Part shown: piece after piece, positions 1-8,115 of the stretch
Position numbering within the stretch: position 1 is the first letter of the stretch
Layout of the letters: each line of letters starts with the position of its first letter
Assembly (NCBI GenBank): GCA_024278715.1
Contig: JAJRSN010000108.1
Span: forward strand, 1 to 9,427
DNA: 9,427 bases
Origin: Calditrichota bacterium
GTDB lineage: Bacteria; Calditrichota; Calditrichia; Calditrichales; Calditrichaceae
Direction: 5' to 3'
Notes under the pieces: generated by a model
The model's input: the letters and a program-made list of their open reading frames with translations, nothing else
Databases searched by the model: none
What the model was told of the DNA's origin: nothing
Position numbers and translations under genes: made by a program

Positions 1-168
1 AAACTGATAATTACCGGGCATGGAATTGATGGGATTTTTAATCTGCTTTCCTTCGGTTACAAACATGGGAAAAATCAAATCGTTAACCGAGAGTTGAGTT
101 TCGCGAACCATGCGCCGGATATTTTCGTTCCGACGAAGTCTCCGGGGACGATAATAAGGAGTAAACAT
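1..168 (-). CDS. hemB: Delta-aminolevulinic acid dehydratase (porphobilinogen synthase), N-terminal 56 codons, cut by the window edge
   Basis: The reverse strand from ATG at 166-168 is open to the window edge. It reads MFTPYYRPRRLRRNENIRR, then MVRETQLSVNDLIFPMFVTE. This is the hallmark HemB N-terminus: an Arg-rich RPRRLRRN segment, then (M/L)VRET, then the LI(F/Y)PxFV strand that opens the TIM barrel. The family enzyme condenses two 5-aminolevulinate molecules into porphobilinogen in the cytoplasm. The metal site and the Schiff-base lysines lie beyond the window, so metal type and intactness cannot be judged. The start is supported by a GAAGGG-like ribosome binding site in the 19-base gap after the hemY stop. 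Its place directly behind hemY makes it part of the same transcript. The family call is firm although only about a sixth of the protein is present. Confidence 0.93.
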   Translation of the reverse strand, partial: MFTPYYRPRRLRRNENIRRMVRETQLSVNDLIFPMFVTEGKQIKNPINSMPGNYQF

Positions 169-187
169 AGCTATTACCCTTCTTTTA

Positions 188-1555
188 TTATTTCTGCAAC
201 ATCTCTTTTACTGTTTCATGCGCGCTTAACACGCTGTCTCCCACGCTGATCCCCCTGCGGAAATTTCCCGCAAAGAACAGCCCGGGGAATTCCCGCTCCA
301 ACTGATCGAAAAGCGTTGTCACCTTTTTATATCCCATGGTGTATTGCGGAATGGCTTTTTCCCATCTGCGGATTCTGACGAACATGGGATCGCCTTTTAA
401 GCCGATAAGATCGTTAAGATCGTTAAACACCAGTTGTTCCAGTTCGGAATCGCTTTTTAAGGCATTCTGAGGCTGACGGGTTCCGCCGACAAAAGTTGTA
501 AACGCTGCGGCGCCTTCCGGCGATCTGCCTGGAAAAATGGTTGAACTGAAAATCGAGCCGAGAATCTGCTTTTTCTCGACTTCGGGAACCAGAAAACCGA
601 ACCCGGCGAGATTGTGCGCGACATTTTCCTTCTTAAATCCCATAAAGACCACCGCCACAGGGGGATAATTAACTTCGGTAAGCAAATCAGCCCGATCTTT
701 AATGAGGGGTCGTAAAAGCTCGCTCTGGGAATAGGTGGGCACGGAAAAAACCACCTGACCGAAGGTCTGCTCTTCCTGTTTTCCGTCTTTAACGTAGGTT
801 AATTTGAATCCCTGCGCCAAGGGAGTTAAAGTCAACACTTCGGAATTCAACTGAATATTATTCCGAAGATGAGAAGAAAGCGCCTGAGGAAAAACCTGCA
901 TGCCGTCCAAAAAAGAAAACATTTTAGCGCGGTCTTTTGCCACTTCTTTTCTTTTTTTCCGCTCGCGCGCCCCTTTAATAGTTCCTTTGATAAAACTGCC
1001 GTATTTTTGTTCCAGAGCGTACAATTTGGGAAAAGCGGCGGGAGTGCTCAGTTGCTCGGGATCTCCGGCGTAAACCCCGGCTACAAACGGATTGATGGCG
1101 TAATGCAAAAATTCTTCGCCCAGCCGGTAACGGACAAAATCCGCCAGAGAAATATCTTCGCCCTGAGTGGGAGGAATAAAGGGCTCTTTTAACAATCGCA
1201 GTTTTGCCTTCCACGAAAACAGTTTGGTTTTGATGAATGCCGGTAAAGACATGGGCAAGGCGTGCAAAATACCGTCCCGCACCACAAATCGTTTGTTGCT
1301 CAATTCATTAGCGTAAACCTTTTGTTTCTGTAAGCCCAGCTCATCTACCAAATTGCGTAATTCTTCGGAAGTTTCCAAAGTGCTGTTCGGTCCCAGATCG
1401 ATTAAAAAGCCGTCTTTTTTTTCAGTAATAATAGAACCGCCGATGTGATTATTTTTCTCAAAAACCTGCACCTGGCATCCTGACTTTTGCAGAAGATAGG
1501 CGGTTGTTAATCCGGAAATTCCGGCGCCGATGATTGCAATTTTTTTTGGGCTCAT
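188..1555 (-). CDS. hemY: Protoporphyrinogen oxidase, HemY type (FAD, oxygen-dependent)
   Basis: This flavoprotein of about 455 residues would oxidise protoporphyrinogen IX to protoporphyrin IX (in coproporphyrin-route bacteria, relatives act on coproporphyrinogen). The N-terminus MSPKKIAIIGAGISGL is a Rossmann GxGxxG dinucleotide fold, followed by the VFEKNNHIGG segment that contacts the FAD ribose. Mid-protein INPFVAGVYAGDPEQLS (about 160 residues on) is characteristic of protoporphyrinogen oxidases and separates it from general amine oxidases. The C-terminus LFFAGNFRRGISVGDSV is the second FAD-binding motif. I chose ATG 1553-1555 because it places the Rossmann strand right after the start, as in the family, and has AAAGGCGAG upstream. 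The reading frame stays open to an ATG at 1645, which would add 30 basic, non-family residues and has no convincing ribosome binding site. The stop is TAA. It is separated from hemH by a 257-base gap and from hemB by 19 bases. Confidence 0.93.
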   Translation of the reverse strand: MSPKKIAIIGAGISGLTTAYLLQKSGCQVQVFEKNNHIGGSIITEKKDGFLIDLGPNSTLETSEELRNLVDELGLQKQKVYANELSNKRFVVRDGILHALPMSLPAFIKTKLFSWKAKLRLLKEPFIPPTQGEDISLADFVRYRLGEEFLHYAINPFVAGVYAGDPEQLSTPAAFPKLYALEQKYGSFIKGTIKGARERKKRKEVAKDRAKMFSFLDGMQVFPQALSSHLRNNIQLNSEVLTLTPLAQGFKLTYVKDGKQEEQTFGQVVFSVPTYSQSELLRPLIKDRADLLTEVNYPPVAVVFMGFKKENVAHNLAGFGFLVPEVEKKQILGSIFSSTIFPGRSPEGAAAFTTFVGGTRQPQNALKSDSELEQLVFNDLNDLIGLKGDPMFVRIRRWEKAIPQYTMGYKKVTTLFDQLEREFPGLFFAGNFRRGISVGDSVLSAHETVKEMLQK

Positions 1556-1812
1556 TAAAGCGCTCGCCTTTGTTTTACATTTTACCTGATTTGTTTTCGT
1601 CACTGTTTTAAGCCGGACATCGGAAATCAGCCGTCGATTTTTCATTGCTTTAAAAACGGAATCCGATATCAGTCAGTATCTTATCAATTATCAAAGTTCA
1701 AAATCTTTACTAAAAACAATTCCAAATAATCTCAATAAGTTATCACACAATTTTTCTATTGCCGCGAAAGAACTATTCTACACTGCGTAATCAGGTTAAT
1801 CTGCGGTCAATA
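1556..1812. other. 257-base non-coding gap between hemH and hemY, possible internal promoter region
   Basis: This is the only sizeable gap in an otherwise tight cluster. It is AT-rich. The frame of hemY is open through its proximal 90 bases (1556-1645), but that translation (MKNRRLISDVRLKTVTKTNQ...) matches nothing expected for the family. On the minus strand there are loose sigma-70-like combinations, for example TTGAAC with TACTGA 17 bases further on (about 1674-1702), but none is convincing. A small CGG-ATT-CCG hairpin followed by five T (about 1651-1664) is too short to call a terminator. I see no RNA gene and no conserved small ORF. The gap could hold a second promoter for hemY-hemB or be the remnant of a lost gene. 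Confidence 0.4.
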
Positions 1813-2793
1813 TTACCATTTTTCGGCAATTCTTTCAACCACAATTTGTTTTAACGCCTCAATAAAAGAAGGGCGCTCATTTAACGCTTCTATTCGAACA
1901 AAATCCTTAATTCCCTTTTGCCGCGCCAAATCGCGATAGAACATTCCTATTTCGTAAACTGTTTCGGAATTATCAGCCACAAAACCCAAAGGATAGACAA
2001 ACAGTTTTTTCACGCCCTGCAAGCCCAATTGCATAATTTTTTCGGATGTGGCGGGCGAAAGCCATTCCACAGGGCTGATCTTGCTTTGAAAAGACAGATG
2101 AATCGATATTTTATCTTCCGGTAATTGCTTTTGAAGTAAATTCACCGCGCGCTTAACTTCTTCGAAATAGGGATCGCCGTTATTGATGCGGCGCATGGGA
2201 ATGCTGTGCGCGCTGAATAAAAGGTGGACGGGGTCGTCGGGACGCGGATTGCCGATCTTTTCCAGAATCTGTTCTTTTATTGCCGAAATAAAGAGCGGAT
2301 GCGATCCGTAGCTGTCAATAAAAAGCAGGCGGTCTTCGGAAAGGGAGTATTTTTCCGCCAGCCGATTCGCTTCATTTTTAATGGAACCAGTGGTGGTAGA
2401 AGAGTAGAAGGGATAGAGGCTTAAAACAACAATCCGCTCAAAGTTTGCGTCCATAACCCGCCGCCAGACTTCTTGAAAAGATGGATGCCAGTAGCGCATC
2501 GCCGGATAGACCGAAAACTCGGTATCCGAATTTTCATTCAAGGCTGACTGAAGAGCTTTAGCCTGATTTTCGGTGATTTCCAGTAACGGAGTTTTGCCGC
2601 CGATCTTTTCATAAATTTGTTTGCTCTTCGGAGCGCGCTTTTTAGCCAGATAGCGGACAAGCGGCTTGCGGATTAATTCCGGCAGGGGAAGATCAATAAT
2701 ATCGGGATCATTAAACAGTTCATAAAGAAACGGCTCCACCGCTTCAAGAGAATCGGGTCCGCCCATATTAGCGATTAAAACTGCAACTTTCAT
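1813..2793 (-). CDS. hemH: Ferrochelatase
   Basis: Ferrochelatase inserts Fe(II) into protoporphyrin IX, the last step to heme; it is a soluble or peripheral membrane protein. At 326 residues the length fits the bacterial family. The N-terminus VAVLIANMGGPDSLEAVEPFLYELFNDPDII is the standard opening (usually LLxNLGGP). LLFSAHSIPMR carries the metal-binding histidine at about residue 196, followed by NNGDPYFEEV. FVADNSETVYEIG carries the catalytic glutamate at about 277, and SPVEWLSPATSE matches the GPxxWLxPxT porphyrin-side motif with Ser in place of the usual first Gly. No Fe-S cysteine cluster is visible at the C-terminus. The start ATG is preceded by AAAGGCG with 7 bases of spacing, 18 bases after the hemN stop. 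In a coproporphyrin-route organism the same family acts on coproporphyrin, but no HemQ gene is seen here, so the classical role is preferred. Confidence 0.96.
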   Translation of the reverse strand: MKVAVLIANMGGPDSLEAVEPFLYELFNDPDIIDLPLPELIRKPLVRYLAKKRAPKSKQIYEKIGGKTPLLEITENQAKALQSALNENSDTEFSVYPAMRYWHPSFQEVWRRVMDANFERIVVLSLYPFYSSTTTGSIKNEANRLAEKYSLSEDRLLFIDSYGSHPLFISAIKEQILEKIGNPRPDDPVHLLFSAHSIPMRRINNGDPYFEEVKRAVNLLQKQLPEDKISIHLSFQSKISPVEWLSPATSEKIMQLGLQGVKKLFVYPLGFVADNSETVYEIGMFYRDLARQKGIKDFVRIEALNERPSFIEALKQIVVERIAEKW

Positions 2794-2811
2794 AAATGCG
2801 CCTTTAAATGA

Positions 2812-4206
2812 TTAAACTGTTCTTGAGAATTGAGGCTTTTGCTCGCTTTTTTCATTTAAATACGCATCGAACTGCATGGCGATATTGCGAATTAACAAGC
2901 GCCCCGGCGTGGTTACGCGCAGCCGATCGGCTTCCAGAATTATCAAGCCGTCTGCTTCCATCTCTTTTAAATTGTTCAAAGCGTCGGCAAAATAACTATC
3001 GAAATCGATAGCGTATTTTTGCTCGATATTTTCTTTGATCAAACGAAAGTTGCACATTAATTCCGTGATCACCTCGCGTCGCAGCACATCATCTTCCGTT
3101 AAAACCACTCCACGGAAGACGGGCAGTTTTCCTTCATCCAGCAGCCGGTAATAGGGCTCCAATTTTTTCACATTCTGAATATAAACGTCCGAAAGCATGC
3201 TGATACTGGTAATACCGAGGGCAAACAAATTCAAACCGGCGTGCGTGGAATAGCCCTGAAAATTCCGGTACAGAGTGCCCTTATTCATTGCAACGGTCAA
3301 TTCATCGTCCGGTTTGGCAAAATGATCCATTCCGATGTAAACGTATCCCGAATGGGTGAGCTTTTCGATGCTCAGTTTTAAAAGTTGCAGTTTTTCCGCC
3401 GGTGAAGGCAGCCATTCATCCTTGATTAAGCGCTGATGTTTAATCATTTTAGGGAGATGGGCGTAATTAAACACCGCCAGACGATCGGGATCGATATCGA
3501 GAATAATGTCCAGAGTTTTTTCAAATGTTTCCGTTTTTTGAAACGGAAGCCCGTACATCAAATCGATGTTAACGCTTTCGAACCCCAATTCCCTTGCCCA
3601 CAGCACAGTTTGACGCGTGATGTCTTCGGGCTGAATACGATTGACCGTTTTTTGCACCCTGAGATCAAAATCTTGCACGCCCATGCTGCAGCGATTAAAG
3701 CCGGCTTCCCGCAGGGCTACCAGATGATCGCGCGTCAACTCACGCGGATCGATCTCCACCCCAACTTCCGCCGAATCGTCAAATTCAAACACGGATTTAA
3801 TAGCCTTGCCCAGTCTGCGAATCTGATCGGGGGTTAAATAGGTGGGCGTTCCGCCGCCCCAATGTAATTGTTTTACTTTGCGGCTGCGGCTGATGTATGG
3901 TCGCAATAATTCCATCTCTTTGATCAGATACTCCAGATACGTTTCTATTTTTTGGCGATTGCTGGTAACCATCATATTACAACCGCAAAAGTAGCACAGG
4001 GTGTCGCAGAAGGGAAGGTGAAAATAGAGCGAAATTCCCTCATCGATTTTCAGCCGATCGTCCTGTTTGATATGCTTAATGTATTCTTCCTGTCCCACGC
4101 CTTCATGAAAATACGGCGCCGTCGGATAGCTGGTATAGCGCGGACCCGGCTGATCGTATTTTTTCAGTAATTCGATATTAACTTCCATTTTTGTATCGGA
4201 TTGCAT
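2812..4206 (-). CDS. hemN: Oxygen-independent coproporphyrinogen III dehydrogenase (radical SAM)
   Basis: This radical-SAM enzyme decarboxylates two propionate side chains of coproporphyrinogen III to vinyl groups, giving protoporphyrinogen IX without oxygen. At 464 residues it has the length of true HemN rather than the shorter HemW. KYDQPGPRYTSYPTAPYF near residues 17-33 is the HemN-specific N-terminal segment. The cluster motif is FHLPFCDTLCYFCGCN: Cys67, Cys71 and Cys74 would bind the 4Fe-4S cluster, and the extra Cys76 (the CxxxCxxCxC pattern) is another HemN hallmark. HWGGGTPTYL at about 116-124 is the SAM-binding GGGTP motif. The C-terminal HemN domain is complete. I kept the first ATG (4206) because GAAGGTAA lies 9 bases upstream; the Met7 alternative lacks a site. 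It starts 22 bases after hemE and ends 18 bases before hemH. Confidence 0.97.
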   Translation of the reverse strand: MQSDTKMEVNIELLKKYDQPGPRYTSYPTAPYFHEGVGQEEYIKHIKQDDRLKIDEGISLYFHLPFCDTLCYFCGCNMMVTSNRQKIETYLEYLIKEMELLRPYISRSRKVKQLHWGGGTPTYLTPDQIRRLGKAIKSVFEFDDSAEVGVEIDPRELTRDHLVALREAGFNRCSMGVQDFDLRVQKTVNRIQPEDITRQTVLWARELGFESVNIDLMYGLPFQKTETFEKTLDIILDIDPDRLAVFNYAHLPKMIKHQRLIKDEWLPSPAEKLQLLKLSIEKLTHSGYVYIGMDHFAKPDDELTVAMNKGTLYRNFQGYSTHAGLNLFALGITSISMLSDVYIQNVKKLEPYYRLLDEGKLPVFRGVVLTEDDVLRREVITELMCNFRLIKENIEQKYAIDFDSYFADALNNLKEMEADGLIILEADRLRVTTPGRLLIRNIAMQFDAYLNEKSEQKPQFSRTV

Positions 4207-4228
4207 GATTATTTACCTTCAATTTTTT

Positions 4229-5272
4229 TTAATGAAACGCCTCGCTTAAACGGCGAACTTCTTCTACTAAAAATTCCACATTTTCGATCGGAATATCGGG
4301 CAGTATTCCGTGCCCGAGATTAAAAATATGCCCGCTTTCATTGCGAAACAGGCTTAAAATCCGCTCGACCTCGCGGGTGATAATTTCTTTACTGCCGTAA
4401 AGAACGGTGGGGTCAAGATTTCCCTGAAGCGCATACTCCGAATGCAGAAGTTTTTTCACCTGCGCCAAATCCGTATGCCAATCCACTCCCAAAACCTGCG
4501 CCTGACTGTCGCCCAACTGAATCAAATGATCGATGCCGCCCATACTAAAAAGGATAACCGGAACTTTCAAATCCTGCAGTTCATAAGCGATTTGTTTTAA
4601 ATACTGCCCGGAAAATTCGTCGAACAGATGAATGGGCAGAATGCTGCCCCAGGTATCGAATATCTGAACAGCCTGCGCGCCCGCTTCGATTTGCATTTTC
4701 AGATAATCGGTTATGGTTTTGGCGAGCGTTTGCAGCAGTCGATGGAGAAATCCGGGATTTTTGTAAAGCATGGCTTTGATATGCCTAAAATGGCGGGTTG
4801 GTTTACCTTCGATCATGTAAGCCGCCAGCGTGAACGGCGAGCCGCTGAAACCGATCAAAGGCGCCTTTCCGTCTATTTCCGAACGAATCATCCGCACCGC
4901 ATCGGCTACGTATTGCAATTTATCCGTAACCGCTTCGGTCGATAATGCATCCAAATCGTTCTCGGAACGAACGGCGGGCGAAAGTTTTGGACCGTGATCT
5001 TCAAGAAATTGCAGTTCCTGCCCCATGGCTTCCGGAATTACCAGAATATCCGAAAACAGGATGGCTGCGTCAAAACCGAAACGACGCAGGGGCTGCAGCG
5101 TTACTTCGGTTGCCAATTCCGGAGTTTTGCACACGGTGACAAAATCATACTTCTCACGTAAAGCCCGATATTCCGGCAGGTAACGTCCCGCCTGACGCAT
5201 AATCCAGACCGGCGTGCGTCCGACCGACTCTTTACGTATGGCTCGCAAAAACAAATAATCCGATTTATCCAT
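4229..5272 (-). CDS. hemE: Uroporphyrinogen III decarboxylase
   Basis: HemE removes the four acetate carboxyls of uroporphyrinogen III to give coproporphyrinogen III, in the cytoplasm and without cofactor. The 347-residue product is family length. PVWIMRQAGRYLPEYR at 21-36 holds the two substrate-contacting arginines. ILFSDILVIPEAMG at 71-84 holds the catalytic aspartate (about Asp75). GFSGSPFTLAAYMIEG at 141-156 is the second family signature. The C-terminal GNLDPTVLYG and FNLGHGILPDIP segments are also typical. The ATG overlaps the last bases of hemD (5265-5272), so translation of the two is likely coupled. Nothing is missing or odd in the protein. Confidence 0.97.
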   Translation of the reverse strand: MDKSDYLFLRAIRKESVGRTPVWIMRQAGRYLPEYRALREKYDFVTVCKTPELATEVTLQPLRRFGFDAAILFSDILVIPEAMGQELQFLEDHGPKLSPAVRSENDLDALSTEAVTDKLQYVADAVRMIRSEIDGKAPLIGFSGSPFTLAAYMIEGKPTRHFRHIKAMLYKNPGFLHRLLQTLAKTITDYLKMQIEAGAQAVQIFDTWGSILPIHLFDEFSGQYLKQIAYELQDLKVPVILFSMGGIDHLIQLGDSQAQVLGVDWHTDLAQVKKLLHSEYALQGNLDPTVLYGSKEIITREVERILSLFRNESGHIFNLGHGILPDIPIENVEFLVEEVRRLSEAFH

Positions 5273-6047
5273 GATCTTTACCTCTGAAATATGCGATTAT
5301 TGCCTGTACCATTTTTTCAGCCGTACTCTTCTCCGGCTGAATGTCAACCGTCAATCCGCTCTCTTTAATGGCTTTAGCTGTGGTGGGTCCGATGGCTGCA
5401 ATTGCCACATCGCTCTCATTTAAAGTATCCAGAAAAGAATCTCCCATCAATTGCAGCATAAAATGAAAAGAAGAAGGGCTGAAAAAAGTGATACAATGAA
5501 CCCGACCCCGTTCAATAAGTAATTTTAAACGTGAACTGTTAAAATCGGGATTGGGTATGGTTTGATAAAATTCAACGGGATGCACATTAGCGCCCAAAGA
5601 GCTTAATCCGTCGATTAATTCGTTTCCCGTCAGGTTAGATACGGGCAGGAGAATATTTTTACCTTTTATTTTTTTGCCGTTAAAGGCTTGCACCAAAGCT
5701 TTGGCAGAAAATTTTTTGGGAACAAGATCGACGCGGATTCCAAGCTTTTCCAGAACCTCGGCGGTTTTGCTGCCAATCGCCGCGATCTTATTTTTGTAAC
5801 TCGAAAAGAAATCGTCCTGAGCAGCCGCCCAGAAATATTTAACCGCATTTTCGCTACTGAAGATGATCCAATGATATTGTTTTAATTGTTTTATCGCCAG
5901 ACTACGCTCATCAGTCTTATCCGTGGCTTTAATCACCAGCGTCGGAAAGGGCCAGGCATGACCGCCGTTAAGCTCGATATTCCGGATTAATCCCTGCGCC
6001 TGTTTGGCGGCTCTGGTGATGACAATATTTCTACCTTGTAGTTCCAT
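5265..6047 (-). CDS. hemD: Uroporphyrinogen III synthase
   Basis: HemD cyclises the linear tetrapyrrole hydroxymethylbilane with inversion of ring D to give uroporphyrinogen III. The family is poorly conserved, and the call rests on fold-level motifs plus position. IVITRAAKQAQGLIRNIELNGG at 8-29 is the N-terminal strand-helix with the conserved TR. WIIFSSENAVKYF at 60-72 matches the (V/I)FTSxNAV motif. ITFFSPSSFHFML at 186-198 and AIAAIGPTTAKAIKESGL at 215-232 are the second-domain motifs. At 260 residues it is typical in length. The start is fixed by an AGGAAG ribosome binding site six bases upstream of ATG 6047, inside the hemC 3' end. The gene overlaps hemC by 17 bases and hemE by 8, which places it firmly in the operon. 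Confidence 0.92.
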   Translation of the reverse strand: MELQGRNIVITRAAKQAQGLIRNIELNGGHAWPFPTLVIKATDKTDERSLAIKQLKQYHWIIFSSENAVKYFWAAAQDDFFSSYKNKIAAIGSKTAEVLEKLGIRVDLVPKKFSAKALVQAFNGKKIKGKNILLPVSNLTGNELIDGLSSLGANVHPVEFYQTIPNPDFNSSRLKLLIERGRVHCITFFSPSSFHFMLQLMGDSFLDTLNESDVAIAAIGPTTAKAIKESGLTVDIQPEKSTAEKMVQAIIAYFRGKDHG

Positions 6048-6972
6048 GATTCTTCCTAAAATCTTCCAAAAGTTTGTGTGCTCCGAGGTCGATTAACTTT
6101 TGCGCTAATTCTTTACCTAATTCTTCGGCGTGTTCCGGCGCGCCTTCCACCTGCCCCCGAATAAGCAAATCACCATTTGTGCCGCCGACAAATCCCCGCA
6201 AAAAAAGCCTGTTGTTTCTGATAACCGCGTGCGCCCCTACCGGAAACTGACAGCCCGTATCAAGCGTGCGCAGCAAACTTCGCTCCGCGGTAATACAATT
6301 AAAAGTCGGAGGGTGATTCAAAGATTTTAGCGCTTTAGCCGTCGCCCGATCATCTTTTCGGACCTGAATGCCCAATGCCCCCTGCCCCACCGCCGGGATC
6401 ATCATTTCGGGATCAAAAACATAATAATTCACATCGGTGATTGCAAGCCGGACAAGAGCAGCCCTTGCCATAATAATGCCGTGCAAATTCTGTTCGCGCA
6501 TTTTGCGCAACCGCGTGTGGATGTTTCCTCTGAGGTCAGCTAATTGTAAATCTGGACGAATTTTTAAAAGCTGGCAGCGGCGTCTGATGCTGCCCGTGGC
6601 AATGTGCGCTCCGAGCGGCAGTTCTTTTAACGAAACGCCGTCGGGCGAAATCAGGACGTCTTCAACCGCGCCTCTCTCGGGTACGGCAATAAGCGTCAAT
6701 TCGTCCGGCATCGATGAGGGTAAATCTTTTAAACTGTGAACTGCGGCGTCAATTTTTCCGGAAAGCAACGCGTCTTCTATGGTCTTGGTAAAAACGCCCT
6801 GCCCCCCTATTCGGGTCAACGATGATTTTTGATCGCGGTCGCCTTCGGTCTTAATTATCACGCGTTCAATTTCAATTTCCGGGAATAATTCGGCGATCGA
6901 TCTTTCCACATATTCCGCCTGCCAAAGCGCAAGAGCGCTGCCTCTTGTTCCGATATGAATCTTCTTTGTCAT
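6031..6972 (-). CDS. hemC: Porphobilinogen deaminase (hydroxymethylbilane synthase)
   Basis: HemC polymerises four porphobilinogen units into hydroxymethylbilane using a covalent dipyrromethane cofactor. It has 313 residues, as usual for bacteria. IHIGTRGSALALWQAEYV at 5-22 is the N-terminal signature. HSLKDLP at 79-85 carries the catalytic Asp83. GSIRRRCQL and LRGNIHTRLRK (about 127-157) are the arginine-rich substrate and cofactor segments. VGQGALGIQ closes domain 2. LDTGCQFPVGAHA contains Cys241, the cofactor attachment residue. The start lies 12 bases after the hemA stop with only a weak ribosome binding site (ACGGTAG), so translational coupling to hemA is plausible. The stop is TAG (6031-6033); that matters because a TAG also interrupts hemA. 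Confidence 0.97.
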   Translation of the reverse strand: MTKKIHIGTRGSALALWQAEYVERSIAELFPEIEIERVIIKTEGDRDQKSSLTRIGGQGVFTKTIEDALLSGKIDAAVHSLKDLPSSMPDELTLIAVPERGAVEDVLISPDGVSLKELPLGAHIATGSIRRRCQLLKIRPDLQLADLRGNIHTRLRKMREQNLHGIIMARAALVRLAITDVNYYVFDPEMMIPAVGQGALGIQVRKDDRATAKALKSLNHPPTFNCITAERSLLRTLDTGCQFPVGAHAVIRNNRLFLRGFVGGTNGDLLIRGQVEGAPEHAEELGKELAQKLIDLGAHKLLEDFRKNHGTTR

Positions 6973-6984
6973 TTAACTACCGTT

Positions 6985-8112
6985 TCATTTCTTTTCAAAT
7001 TCATACATTTCAAACAAAAAATCCAGATATTGTTCGTACAACTGCGGATTATTAATGTTTTTCTTTAAAAGTTTAATATGCTGATGCATTATTTTATTGA
7101 TGATACTCTCCGTTAAATATTCGACATGCTCCATACCTTCGTCGGGTAAGCGCGAGCGCAGGCGGACCAATTCCCTCTTGCGTAACTGTTCAAAATATTC
7201 TCGTAATTGATTGATGATCTGAGACGAGGCGTGTGTCGAAATCCATTGCACAAATTCATGAACATGCTGTAAAATTATTTTTTCGGCTTTCGGAATCTCT
7301 TTTTTCCGTTTTGCTAAATTCATCTGTACGATTTCGTTCAGATCATCAAGATTATAAAGATAAACGGTGTCGAGCGTATCAAGTTCCGGGTCAATATCAC
7401 GCGGGATAGCCAGGTCTATTATAAACAGCGGATTTTGCGAGCGTTTTTTAAGGATGGGCTCCACAACCTCGCGGGTTAGAATGAATTCCGTGCTGGCTGT
7501 CGCCGAAATCACGATATCCACCTCTCCGAGAACCCAGGGCAACTGATCCAGAGTAAAAGCCTCGCCATTAAAGCGCTTCGCCAGAACTTCCGCCTTGTCA
7601 AAGGTTCTGTTTGCAATATAAATTTGCCCCACGCCTTTTTCCAGAAAGTGCATAGCCGCTAATTCGGCGGTATCTCCGGCTCCGATCAATAAAGCCTTTT
7701 TGTCTCCGAGTCCGGTAAAAATTTTGCGGGCTAATTCAACTCCGGCAAAACTAACCGACACCGCTCCGTCGGATAAAAATGTTTCGTTGCGTACTTTTTT
7801 TTGCGCCTGAAGTCCGTAATTGAAAAGTTTGTTTAAAAGGGCGTCCGTGCTGTGGGAATCATGAGAAAGATTGTAAGCCTCTTTCACCTGACCCGTGATT
7901 TGCGGCTCGCCGATAATCTGAGAATCGAGTCCCGAAACAACCTTAAAAAAGTGATAAGTCGCCTCTTTTCCCTGATAAACATAAAAATATTCGTCGCTGG
8001 TAAAACAGTTACACTTTTTAAAAGAATTTAACCAAACGCGAATCTCGTTGATCTCGTTTATCGACAAATCGCCGCTTAAATAAATTTCGGTGCGGTTGCA
8101 GGTGGAGAGCAC
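6985..8112 (-). CDS. hemA: Glutamyl-tRNA reductase, main fragment downstream of an in-frame amber codon (375 residues from GTG)
   Basis: GluTR reduces glutamyl-tRNA(Glu) with NADPH to glutamate-1-semialdehyde, the committed step of C5 heme synthesis. This fragment opens with LSTCNRTEIY, which holds the catalytic cysteine (residue 5 here, about 54 in the full gene). It continues with TYHFFKVVSGLDSQIIGEPQITGQVK (tRNA/substrate site with the conserved His), a NADPH-binding segment ALLIGAGDTAE (140-150), and a long helical C-terminal dimerisation domain. It ends in TGA. It lacks the first 49 residues of the family, including the conserved GxxHKTA strand. Those residues are encoded just upstream in the same frame, cut off by TAG 8116-8118. 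The GTG start at 8110-8112 is plausible only as a reinitiation site: AAAAGG lies 7 bases before it. Without the N-terminal piece the catalytic domain would be incomplete. Whether this is a working split gene, a readthrough gene, a fresh pseudogene or a base error is not decidable here. Confidence 0.85.
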   Translation of the reverse strand: MLSTCNRTEIYLSGDLSINEINEIRVWLNSFKKCNCFTSDEYFYVYQGKEATYHFFKVVSGLDSQIIGEPQITGQVKEAYNLSHDSHSTDALLNKLFNYGLQAQKKVRNETFLSDGAVSVSFAGVELARKIFTGLGDKKALLIGAGDTAELAAMHFLEKGVGQIYIANRTFDKAEVLAKRFNGEAFTLDQLPWVLGEVDIVISATASTEFILTREVVEPILKKRSQNPLFIIDLAIPRDIDPELDTLDTVYLYNLDDLNEIVQMNLAKRKKEIPKAEKIILQHVHEFVQWISTHASSQIINQLREYFEQLRKRELVRLRSRLPDEGMEHVEYLTESIINKIMHQHIKLLKKNINNPQLYEQYLDFLFEMYEFEKK

Positions 8113-8115
8113 GAT

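Noticed and set aside
1651..1664. Small hairpin CGG-ATT-CCG followed by T run as a terminator after hemH
   Set aside because: The stem is only three pairs, about 150 bases past the hemH stop; too weak to call.
3436..3837. Plus-strand open frame of 133 codons, and others such as 869-1192 and 4628-4945
   Set aside because: Each lies wholly inside a well-supported minus-strand heme gene and shows no recognisable family or ribosome binding site; they are antisense shadows.
6031..6033. General reassignment of TAG as a sense codon, explaining the hemA stop
   Set aside because: hemC ends with TAG at the proper family length, with hemD starting just upstream; reading through would add about 20 non-family residues before TAA. 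TAG is therefore used as a stop here, though context-specific readthrough in hemA is not excluded.
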